14,190 nucleotides of DNA from Bacillota bacterium (GTDB taxonomy: Bacteria > Bacillota > Clostridia > Christensenellales > Aristaeellaceae), in NCBI GenBank assembly GCA_023392515.1, contig JAEVYX010000129.1, positions 1 through 14,190 of the forward strand, read 5' to 3'. The translations under genes were made by a program, and so were the position numbers. Below are positions 7,497 to 13,660 of this stretch, one piece after another. Numbering within the stretch: the first letter of the stretch is position 1; every line of letters starts with the position of its first letter. The notes beneath the pieces were generated by a model. It made no database searches and was not told where the DNA came from. It saw nothing but the letters and a program-made list of their open reading frames with translations.

Positions 7497-7740
7497 AGGT
7501 GACTGAGCCGAGCGCCGCCTGTGGAGTATGAAGCGAGGTGAAGGAATCACGCAAAACGAGCGATGGGATCGGCAGCGAACCAGCGCGATGATTGAGCGAG
7601 CGGAGGGAGCGGGGGGGACTTGCAACCCGCTCCACTTACCGGCATTGTCGCGGCGCTGCACGCCGCTCTGTGCCGGTATAGAGCCTACTTACTCGCTATT
7701 CGGGCGCACTGCGCCCGCTCGTAAGCGGCTCCTTTTTTTA
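7497..7740. repeat. Structured intergenic repeat (copy B), hairpin-rich
   Basis: The 5' part (7497-7600) resembles 2359-2461. Both begin AGGTGAC, carry a CCGCC plus GTGG motif, and then share GTGAAGGAATCA (7538-7549 here, 2402-2413 in copy A) at nearly equal spacing. Both then contain CGGCAGCGAA and ATTGAG. The 3' parts differ. Here three structured units follow: GGAGCGGG/CCCGCTCC (7606-7613/7626-7633); TACCGGCA/TGCCGGTA (7637-7644/7671-7678) enclosing GCGGCG/CGCCGC (7650-7655/7661-7666); and a third unit that ends in a T-tract. A frame of 85 codons running through it (7528-7785) is judged spurious. No mobility gene is present. Function unknown. Confidence 0.65.
7681..7739 (+). terminator. 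Compound hairpin with T-tract at end of repeat copy B
   Basis: GAGCC (7681-7685) pairs with GGCTC (7727-7731) and CTTAC (7688-7692) with GTAAG (7721-7725). An inner perfect stem, CGGGCGC/GCGCCCG (7701-7707/7711-7717), has an ACT loop. Seven T residues (7733-7739) follow. The shape and T-tract fit an intrinsic terminator reading on the + strand. It sits upstream of the pirin promoter, so it would insulate that gene or end a non-coding transcript from the repeat. Confidence 0.6.
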
Positions 7741-7800
7741 TCTTTTGGGATAAAAGAGAACATAGACCTCCGCAGCCGGTTGTAAATCCAGTTAGATAGT

Positions 7801-7832
7801 TTGTCGCGATTTTTTAAATTTTATAGTATAAT
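7801..7832 (+). promoter_or_regulatory. Predicted promoter of the pirin gene
   Basis: A perfect TATAAT (7827-7832) lies in an AT-rich stretch about 50 nt before the chosen start codon. The -35 is uncertain: TTGTCG (7801-7806) is 20 nt away from it, or 16 nt from an overlapping TATAGT (7823-7828). The predicted transcript start near 7840 makes the in-frame ATG at 7844 unlikely as the translation start. Confidence 0.6.
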
Positions 7833-7882
7833 ATGGATAACGGATGGATGCGGGGAATGATAGAAAGGAAAGGAAGCGTACT

Positions 7883-8746
7883 ATGGAAGCGTTGAGAAAA
7901 GTAATAAAAATCTCAAAAGGCATACCGGCTGTTGATGGTGCAGGCGTAAAACTGGTTCGCGTAATCGGATACCACGACACCAAGGAGTATGACCCGTTTC
8001 TGATGTTGGATGCTTTCGATTCGGTGGATCCAGAAGACTACACAAAAGGCTTTCCCTGGCACCCTCATAGGGGCATTGAGACAATTACATATTTGATCAA
8101 GGGAGATATCGAGCATGGCGATAGCCTTAGGAACAGCGGTAGCATTCTTGATGGGGAGTGCCAGTGGATGACCGCAGGTTCCGGCATTATCCACCAGGAA
8201 ATGCCCAAAGCAAGCAAACGTATGTTAGGTGCCCAATTGTGGCTGAACCTGCCTGCCAAAGACAAAATGACACGGCCGAGTTACGGGGATATAAAGGCTG
8301 AAGATGTGCCAGTGATTGGCGAAAACGGAGCAAAGGTTCACGTGCTTGCCGGAGAATATCTTGGGCACCAAGGCGCCTTTCAGGGTAAATACATCAAGGC
8401 AGCCTATCTGGATGTGGAATTGTCCGCCAATCAGGAATGGAGCTTTACGAATGATCCTGAAAACACTTTGTTCATCTACATTTTTTCCGGAAAAGCGATT
8501 TTTGACCCTGATCGAAGCATTGATCATGCGCAGGACTTGATTGACGAAAAGCAAGCTGTATTGTTCGGGCAGGGTGAAAAACTCTGGATAAAGGCAGGGG
8601 AGCAGGATGTGCGCTTTATCCTTTTATCCGCCAAGCCTTTGAATGAACCAATTGCCTGGGGCGGCCCTATTGTTATGAATACAAAGGAAGAGCTTAACTT
8701 GGCGTTCCATGAGTTGGAAAACAATACGTTTATCAAAAACAGGTAA
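7883..8746 (+). CDS. Pirin-family cupin protein (quercetin 2,3-dioxygenase-like)
   Basis: A 287-residue bicupin of normal pirin length. The N-terminal cupin carries the family metal motif WHPHRGIET (His60, His62) and the second half IIHQEMP (His104, Glu106). These four residues correspond to the metal ligands of known pirins. Bacterial relatives such as YhhW can oxidise quercetin, but the physiological role is usually unknown, so the function here is only a family assignment. The start is ATG 7883 after GAAAGGAAAGG; the upstream in-frame ATG 7844 sits almost at the predicted transcription start and would add a highly charged 13-residue tail. The gene stands alone with its own promoter and terminators. 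It looks more AT-rich than the flanking sugar genes, compatible with separate origin. No link to the sugar operons is evident. Confidence 0.93.
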   Translation: MEALRKVIKISKGIPAVDGAGVKLVRVIGYHDTKEYDPFLMLDAFDSVDPEDYTKGFPWHPHRGIETITYLIKGDIEHGDSLRNSGSILDGECQWMTAGSGIIHQEMPKASKRMLGAQLWLNLPAKDKMTRPSYGDIKAEDVPVIGENGAKVHVLAGEYLGHQGAFQGKYIKAAYLDVELSANQEWSFTNDPENTLFIYIFSGKAIFDPDRSIDHAQDLIDEKQAVLFGQGEKLWIKAGEQDVRFILLSAKPLNEPIAWGGPIVMNTKEELNLAFHELENNTFIKNR

Positions 8747-8755
8747 CGAGACAAA

Positions 8756-8870
8756 AGGCGCAGGGTATACTCCCGCGCCTTAGTGTGTTGGAAAAGCGGC
8801 TGCGCCGCCTTTTCGAATCAGCACCCTTCACCTGTGAGCTATGCTCTACGTGCGGTGAAGGATGCTTTTT
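8756..8870. terminator. Cluster of hairpins/terminators between convergent genes
   Basis: Three hairpins follow the pirin stop. The first is AGGCGC plus GGG (8756-8765) with CCC plus GCGCCT (8772-8780), with no T-tract. The second is GAAAAGCGGC (8791-8800) with GCCGC and TTTTC (8804-8814, one bulged C); it has A and T runs on both sides and so could work in both directions. The third is CCTTCACC (8825-8832) with GGTGAAGG (8854-8861), followed by a T-run 8866-8870. Together they plausibly end the + strand pirin transcript and the - strand transporter transcript. The remaining bases to 8982 contain only a weak dyad (8883-8891 with 8918-8925). Confidence 0.65.
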
Positions 8871-8982
8871 AAGCTTATTCTAACGCTTGGCGGAAAGTGA
8901 GTCGTGGGCCAGCGTATGAAAACTTCATGATGCAGTCATTGACATCTGTGAAGGCCTTGCCGTTCCCGACAGGGAAGCATCG

Positions 8983-9846
8983 TCATCCCTTGACGCTGCC
9001 GGCTGTCATGCCCGAGATGAATGATTTCTGATTGAGCAGGAAAATTACCATGATTGGCAGCACGCTCATCACAGCACCGCTGAGCAGCAGATCATAATTA
9101 TTCCCGTACGGTGTCAGCAATGACTGCAGTCCGATGGGGAGGGTTTGCATTTCTGAGGTGCGCAAGACAATCATCGGCCAGACCATCGCATTCCAGGAAC
9201 CCATTGCCAGCAAAATAGTCATGGCACCAAACGCGGGGAGCATCAATGGCATCATAATTTTAAAATAAATACCATATTCAGTGCAGCCGTCCAGGCGGCC
9301 GGACTCCATCAGTTCGGAGGGAAGGCCCATCGTATACTGCCTAAAGAAGAATATTCCGGTTGCAGGGACCATAAACGGAAGCACAACCCCAAAGTAGTTG
9401 TTAATCAAATTGAAGGTATCCATCTGTTTGTACAGGGGAAGAATGAGTATCTCAATAGGGATCATCATGACGACCAAAACCAGAATAAACAGAAGATTCC
9501 TGCCCTTGAAGCTGTATTTGCTCAAGGAATAGCCTACCATGGACGAAAAGAAAAGCCCACTGACAACCTGGATGGCCAGAATCGTAAAGCTGTTCAAGTA
9601 CCATCTCAGGTACAGGCCGTTTCGCTCTGTATAAAGCAGCGTGTAGTTAATAAGGCGGTAGTTCTGAAAATCGAATTTGAACTGCAGCCCATTGCGGATC
9701 ATCTCCTGGCCAGGCTTGAAAGAGGATATCAGCAGGAAAAAGAAAGGCATCAGCGCGCACAGTGCAAAAATTCCCATGAGCAGCGTTGAGAAAACAGATG
9801 CTATCAACCTGGATGAGGATTGGGACATTCTTTTTGCGTTTTGCAT
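8983..9846 (-). CDS. ABC sugar transporter permease, MalG type (second locus)
   Basis: A 287-residue membrane protein with about six hydrophobic segments, the first near residues 13-38. The EAA loop starts at Glu181 (ESGRLDGCTEYGIYFKIMMP), and the C-terminus (KSFISGMTAGSVKG) is the classic MalG-type ending. The start ATG at 9846 is preceded by AAGGAG, which lies in the last codons of the upstream permease gene; only 3 nt separate the two genes, so translation is coupled. It forms the pore with the product of 9850-10782. It is the last gene of the - strand transport operon; no ATPase gene follows. Confidence 0.94.
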   Translation of the reverse strand: MQNAKRMSQSSSRLIASVFSTLLMGIFALCALMPFFFLLISSFKPGQEMIRNGLQFKFDFQNYRLINYTLLYTERNGLYLRWYLNSFTILAIQVVSGLFFSSMVGYSLSKYSFKGRNLLFILVLVVMMIPIEILILPLYKQMDTFNLINNYFGVVLPFMVPATGIFFFRQYTMGLPSELMESGRLDGCTEYGIYFKIMMPLMLPAFGAMTILLAMGSWNAMVWPMIVLRTSEMQTLPIGLQSLLTPYGNNYDLLLSGAVMSVLPIMVIFLLNQKSFISGMTAGSVKG

Positions 9847-9849
9847 CTT

Positions 9850-10782
9850 TCATTGCTCCTTGCTGAAGGACTTCGTGAAATACAGCTGAATGACATTGAT
9901 AATCAGCACAATCAGCAGCAGCACAATTCCGGCGGCGGAGGCAAGGCCGAAATTGTTGCGGTTGAACCCTTGCGAATATATATAACTGACCACTGTCGCA
10001 CCGATGTCCCCCGGGGTGCGGGCACTGTTAAACAGGGTGAAACTTTCTGCAAACATGGAAAAACCGCCGTAGATACTAATGGTTAGCACATAAATGATGG
10101 TATGACGCACAGAAGGGATGGTGATGTGAACAAACTGCTTGAAGGCATTGGCTCCGTCAATTTTTGCCGATTCATATAATTCTGCCGGAATGCTCTGAAG
10201 GGAGGAAAAATAATAAACGATATTGACCCCCATCCATTTCCAGCAGCAGAACACCACCAGAACGAACATGGTCGTTCCTTGCTTTGCAAGCCAGTCTTGT
10301 GCGGGCATCCCAAGGAGGCGCATCACTGCATTGAAGATCGCATCCTGGTTGGCGGAGAATGCATAGCGGAAAAACAGGCCCGCCATGACCACGGAGGTCA
10401 GCGCGGGGATGAACAGGGCTGATTTCATGAAACCGGCCTGTTTTACACTGCCTGAATTGAGCATGTTCGCAAGGATCAACGGTACCGGAATCAGGATGGA
10501 ACAGGTGATGAGGGTGTACTGTGCCGAAATTTTACATGCTGTTAAAAAGTAATCGTTATTCAATTGCTGGTAGTTAAAAAAGCCTGAAAATTGCGGCGGC
10601 GCAAATCCCCGCTGGCTGTAAAGGCTCATTTGGCCGGTATATAGAATGGGGTAAAGAAAAAAAAGCAGGAAAAAGATAATAAATGGACTTGCAAAAATAT
10701 AAGGTACAACTTTCTTGGAGTTGAAGAACTGCAATGGTCCATGCGGAATATACCCTGCTTTTCTGCCTGCTTTTTCCAACAT
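9850..10782 (-). CDS. ABC sugar transporter permease, MalF type (second locus)
   Basis: A 310-residue CUT1-type permease with the expected N-terminal hydrophobic segment (PYIFASPFIIFFLLFFLYP) and the EAA loop from Glu204 (ESAKIDGANAFKQFVHITIP). The frame extends upstream to ATG 10812, but no ribosome binding site precedes it. GGGGGG lies 6 nt before ATG 10782, so that start is preferred; ATG 10788 abuts the G-run. It is the partner of the downstream permease. It lies 140 nt after the solute-binding-protein gene, a gap that contains a strong hairpin. It shares gene order with the first transporter but has a clearly different sequence. Confidence 0.91.
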   Translation of the reverse strand: MLEKAGRKAGYIPHGPLQFFNSKKVVPYIFASPFIIFFLLFFLYPILYTGQMSLYSQRGFAPPQFSGFFNYQQLNNDYFLTACKISAQYTLITCSILIPVPLILANMLNSGSVKQAGFMKSALFIPALTSVVMAGLFFRYAFSANQDAIFNAVMRLLGMPAQDWLAKQGTTMFVLVVFCCWKWMGVNIVYYFSSLQSIPAELYESAKIDGANAFKQFVHITIPSVRHTIIYVLTISIYGGFSMFAESFTLFNSARTPGDIGATVVSYIYSQGFNRNNFGLASAAGIVLLLIVLIINVIQLYFTKSFSKEQ

Positions 10783-10859
10783 AAGCATCCCCCCATTTTT
10801 GATCCAAGTCATTTTTATGTTATCAAACTGTTTTGCAAATACCGACTTATAACACCCGG

Positions 10860-10889
10860 AGGACGGGGTCGCTTGGGCAGCCCCGTCCT
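10860..10889 (-). promoter_or_regulatory. Intra-operon hairpin after second solute-binding-protein gene
   Basis: AGGACGGGG (10860-10868) and CCCCGTCCT (10881-10889) form a perfect 9-bp stem with a 12-nt loop, about 35 nt after the stop codon on the - strand. No T-tract follows in the direction of transcription. As at 2231-2256, it probably protects the upstream binding-protein mRNA or partly terminates, lowering permease expression. Confidence 0.7.
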
Positions 10890-10922
10890 GAGTGATCAGT
10901 TTTCAATGGCCGGCTAACCGCT

Positions 10923-12215
10923 TTATTGCATGGAACGAAGGGTGTTAGCGGCATCTTTCAGGGATTGTTCAGGTGTCTTGGTCTTTTGGGAAAGGACTTC
11001 ATACATGACGGTTTTCTGCACCAGTGTCAACGCTTCGGGGAAGAGCTTGTTTGTGGTCGACAGGGAGGTAATGGAGGCGGCGGTGGCATCCATCACATCA
11101 TAAACTTCGCTGCCGAAGTAATCGGTGAAGCGGTTGGGAGCTGTCATCTGCGGGTCATCATAAATGTCTGTACGGATCGGGTCAAACCCAAGCTCTGTCC
11201 AGGTTTTGACTGCGCCTTCCTTTGAAATCTTTGCGAAATACAGGAAATCCTTCGCCAATTCAATGTTCTGGCACTGGTTGGTGATGGAGGTTCCTGTGCC
11301 GCCCAAACCGGCAGAGTTCGCGCCGCCTTCATACCATACAGGCATGGGGGCAACGGCCATTTTCTTATCCAGATCAGGCATGTAATCTGTGAAGCGGTTG
11401 AGGTACCACAAGGGCATAGCGATGGTTGCAACGTTGCCGGCGTTCATATAGCCGTACCATTCTTCGCTGTGGCAGAATCCGCCGGGCATTTCAACAAAAA
11501 TTCCTTCGTTGATGCCGTCGAGCAGCCATTGCAGTGTCTTGATGTTGATTTCATTGTCCAAAATGACTTCGCCGGTTTCTTTGTTGAAGAAGTCGCTGCC
11601 CTGCTGGGTAATGAGGGGGTAGTAGGTCCAATGCTCGGTGGTTTCTACGGCCATCATGTACTTGCCGGTTTTCTCTTTTACCGTCTTGCCGGCTTTCTTG
11701 AAGTCATCCCAGGTGACGATATCTTTGATGGAAATACCGGCCTGTTCAAAAATCTCCTTGTTGTACATCAGCGCTGCAGCGCCTACATGATAGTCAACAC
11801 CGTAATAATTTCCATAGTTTGCATAGTTGTCAAAACGCCCCATGATGAGGTTTTCCTTATCGGGCTCGACAACGCTGTTGAGCGGAACAAGGGGGATGTA
11901 CTGCTCTTCCCCTGTGATGAAGTTGGCATACATGGAGATTTCAATATCCACCATGTCCGGAGCGCCGGTACCGGTCTGCAGGGAAATCAGAAGGTTGTTG
12001 TGAAGGTCGTCATAGCCTAAAGTTTCTGCCTTGAATTCAATAGGTCTGTCCGGGTTTGCTTCGTTCCAACGTGCGGCTGCTGCTTCCATGAACGTTTGGT
12101 GTGCGGCCTGGAAGGTCCAGAAAGTGATCGGCGTGGCATCAGCCGCACTTGCGGTGATGGCCGTCATGCCCAGGAGCAGGACGACGGTGAGTAGGAAGGA
12201 TACGATTTTTTTCAT
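10923..12215 (-). CDS. ABC sugar transporter extracellular solute-binding protein (second locus)
   Basis: A 430-residue family-1 binding protein. Residues 1-24 are a signal peptide ending in ASA before Ala25, fitting signal peptidase I; as in the first locus there is no lipobox cysteine. The mature start (TPITFWTFQAAHQTFMEAAAARW) and GTGAPDMVDIEI are typical of carbohydrate-binding proteins. Many Trp and Tyr residues in the central part (for example EHWTYYPLI and EEWYGYMN) are compatible with stacking on sugar rings. A strong AGGAGG site lies 8 nt before the ATG. The neighbouring regulator and GH51 arabinofuranosidase, tied to this operon by a shared operator, suggest an arabinose-containing oligosaccharide as ligand; this is inference from context. 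Confidence 0.93.
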   Translation of the reverse strand: MKKIVSFLLTVVLLLGMTAITASAADATPITFWTFQAAHQTFMEAAAARWNEANPDRPIEFKAETLGYDDLHNNLLISLQTGTGAPDMVDIEISMYANFITGEEQYIPLVPLNSVVEPDKENLIMGRFDNYANYGNYYGVDYHVGAAALMYNKEIFEQAGISIKDIVTWDDFKKAGKTVKEKTGKYMMAVETTEHWTYYPLITQQGSDFFNKETGEVILDNEINIKTLQWLLDGINEGIFVEMPGGFCHSEEWYGYMNAGNVATIAMPLWYLNRFTDYMPDLDKKMAVAPMPVWYEGGANSAGLGGTGTSITNQCQNIELAKDFLYFAKISKEGAVKTWTELGFDPIRTDIYDDPQMTAPNRFTDYFGSEVYDVMDATAASITSLSTTNKLFPEALTLVQKTVMYEVLSQKTKTPEQSLKDAANTLRSMQ

Positions 12216-12277
12216 TGAGACATACCTCCTGTTTATTTTTAGGCTACTATCTGGAGCGCTTTACGCTTCAAATCCTT

Positions 12278-12306
12278 ATAACATTAACGTTAATGTTGTG
12301 CTGCAA
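12278..12306 (-). promoter_or_regulatory. Predicted promoter of the - strand transporter operon
   Basis: On the - strand, TTGCAG (12301-12306) is followed after 17 nt by TGTTAT (12278-12283). A better-looking TATAAG (12275-12280) is 20 nt away. Either way the spacer is filled by the palindrome 12280-12297. The distance to the solute-binding-protein start codon (about 60 nt) is reasonable. Confidence 0.5.
12280..12297. promoter_or_regulatory. LacI-type operator, site 1
   Basis: AACATTAACGTTAATGTT is a perfect 18-bp palindrome with a central CG, the form expected for a LacI/GalR-family dimer. It overlaps the predicted promoter of the divergent transporter operon, so binding should block it. 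Fifteen bases (12281-12295) recur exactly at 13598-13612, in front of the GH51 gene. It lies about 115 bp upstream of the regulator's own promoter. Confidence 0.85.
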
Positions 12307-12412
12307 ATTTATTTTGTACCGTCTTCTATTCATTTTTCGTCAAGTCCCGTGGACATTTCCTGTTAATTTGAATTTTAGCAAGTTGAACCTGCGATGTCAA
12401 GGCCTTTTTCGA

Positions 12413-12441
12413 TTGACCCCATTTTTTTCATCTGTTATACT
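12413..12441 (+). promoter_or_regulatory. Promoter of the LacI-family regulator gene
   Basis: TTGACC (12413-12418), 17 nt, then TATACT (12436-12441): both boxes are close to consensus at ideal spacing. The transcript would start near 12448, which rules out translation from the earlier in-frame ATG at 12394. No operator palindrome overlaps it. Confidence 0.8.
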
Positions 12442-12480
12442 ATGTCCATGAAAAAAGATATGGAAGTCGAAGGAACCGGT

Positions 12481-13497
12481 ATGCAGGGAAAGCGGCCTGA
12501 TAAGCATGTAACGATCAAAGACATATCAAGGGTGACCGGTTACACCATGAATACCGTCTCCCGCGCGCTGAACAACAAGCCGGATATCTCCCGGGAAACC
12601 AGCCTGAAAATACAGCAGGCTGCACGCGAGATCGGCTATATCCGCAACTGGCTGGCCGGATCATTGCGCACCGGGCGGTCCAATACCATCGGGGTGATTG
12701 TTTGCGACCTGTCAAACCCCTTCTTTGCCCTGATGGTGGCGGATATTGAGGCCGCAGCGGCAGAATTTGGCTATACTGTTATTGTGCTGTGCACCCATGA
12801 AGAACAGGAAAAAGAAGAAAACGCCATCCGTGTAGCCATCGGGCGGCAGGTGGACGGCATCTTGCTTTGCCCCTGCCAGGGCAGCGGGGAGTCCCTCCGA
12901 TTGCTGAATGAAACCGGGGTGCCTTATGTGCTGCTCGCACGGCACTTTGACACGCAGGATGCGGATGCCCTTGTATGCGATGAGATGCGGGGCGGTTACC
13001 TGGCCACGGAACACCTGATTGCGGCCGGGCACAGAAAGTTGATTTTCCTGTACAGTTTTGACAGCGTCAGCGGCGTCGTGGAACGCCGGAAAGGTTTTTT
13101 CAATGCTGCGAAAGAGCATGGCATTCCCGAAAGCGACTGCCTGGTGTTCAATCATCAGGAGGGGGAGCAGACTGCTGCTTTCCTGAAAGAAAAGCAGGCC
13201 CAGGGTTTTACCGGTATCTTCGCCTATTGTGACATGGAAGCATGGAAGATTATTGCCTGCCTGGAAAAGCTGGGTGTTCATGTCCCGAACGATCTTGCCT
13301 TTACAGGGTATGACAACATTCAGGGCAGGCTGGGTTTTCCCTTTCCGCTTTGCTCGGTTGAAGGCTCGCTGCGGGATATCTGCCGGGGATCTGTCAACCT
13401 GCTGGATGAGAAGATAAATGGCACCGCCGTGCCCCACGGGCTGTCCATCTATCCGGTCTCCCTGGTATGCCGCGGGAGCTGCCGGTGCAATTCCTAA
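12481..13497 (+). CDS. LacI-family transcriptional regulator, probable arabinoside repressor
   Basis: A 338-residue protein of standard LacI length. The helix-turn-helix spans about residues 10-30 (VTIKDISRVTGYTMNTVSRAL), and the hinge region is near 50-64 (GYIRNW, then LAGSLRTG). The sugar-binding core runs from IGVIVCDLSNPFF onward, with FTGYDNIQ near the end. The start is ATG 12481 after GAAGGAA; upstream in-frame ATGs at 12448 and 12463 have no better site, and 12394 lies before the promoter. The protein ends in an unusual cysteine-rich tail (VCRGSCRCNS). Two matching palindromes flank the gene, in the promoters of the divergent transporter and of the GH51 gene, so it is inferred to repress both until an inducer sugar binds. 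Effector unknown. The 3' flank is T-rich without a clear terminator stem, so some read-through into GH51 is possible. Confidence 0.94.
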   Translation: MQGKRPDKHVTIKDISRVTGYTMNTVSRALNNKPDISRETSLKIQQAAREIGYIRNWLAGSLRTGRSNTIGVIVCDLSNPFFALMVADIEAAAAEFGYTVIVLCTHEEQEKEENAIRVAIGRQVDGILLCPCQGSGESLRLLNETGVPYVLLARHFDTQDADALVCDEMRGGYLATEHLIAAGHRKLIFLYSFDSVSGVVERRKGFFNAAKEHGIPESDCLVFNHQEGEQTAAFLKEKQAQGFTGIFAYCDMEAWKIIACLEKLGVHVPNDLAFTGYDNIQGRLGFPFPLCSVEGSLRDICRGSVNLLDEKINGTAVPHGLSIYPVSLVCRGSCRCNS

Positions 13498-13561
13498 GTT
13501 TGTGCTTAGCCGCATTTCTGCTATCTTTTTATAAGCTTTTTATTTTTTAGATTGTAAACCG

Positions 13562-13590
13562 TTGAGAAAAGTGGTATATATAGATAAAAT
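13562..13590 (+). promoter_or_regulatory. Predicted promoter of the GH51 gene
   Basis: TTGAGA (13562-13567), 17 nt, then TAAAAT (13585-13590), each 5 of 6 matches to the sigma-A consensus. The predicted start of transcription, near 13597, lies at the edge of operator site 2. An alternative pair, TTGTAA (13552-13557) with TATATA (13575-13580), is weaker. The rest of 13498-13660 is AT-rich non-coding. Confidence 0.65.
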
Positions 13591-13597
13591 CAGCAAT

Positions 13598-13612
13598 ACA
13601 TTAACGTTAATG
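13598..13612. promoter_or_regulatory. LacI-type operator, site 2
   Basis: ACATTAACGTTAATG repeats operator site 1 exactly over 15 bases; the perfect palindrome here is CATTAACGTTAATG (13599-13612). It lies just after the predicted -10 box of the GH51 promoter, a normal position for repression, about 50 nt before the start codon. Confidence 0.83.
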
Positions 13613-13660
13613 CTTGGGTGTGCCTGGGTTGACAAATATCATACCAAGAGGAGAGCGACC

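Noticed and set aside
7528..7785. 85-codon + strand frame through repeat copy B
   Set aside because: It runs through hairpins and the terminator, has no ribosome binding site, and overlaps a repeat core also present in copy A; a repeat-derived false ORF.
12253..12271. Possible catabolite-repression (CRE) site near AGCGCTTTACGCTTCA
   Set aside because: On either strand it misses the CRE consensus in spacing and symmetry.
12394..12480. Upstream extension of the LacI regulator (29 extra codons)
   Set aside because: The -35 and -10 boxes (12413-12441) lie inside the extension, so the first ATG would not be transcribed; ATG 12481 has the proper ribosome binding site and fits LacI length.
13629..13634. 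Perfect TTGACA before the GH51 gene
   Set aside because: No -10-like hexamer occurs 16-18 nt downstream; that position falls in the ribosome binding site and start codon area.
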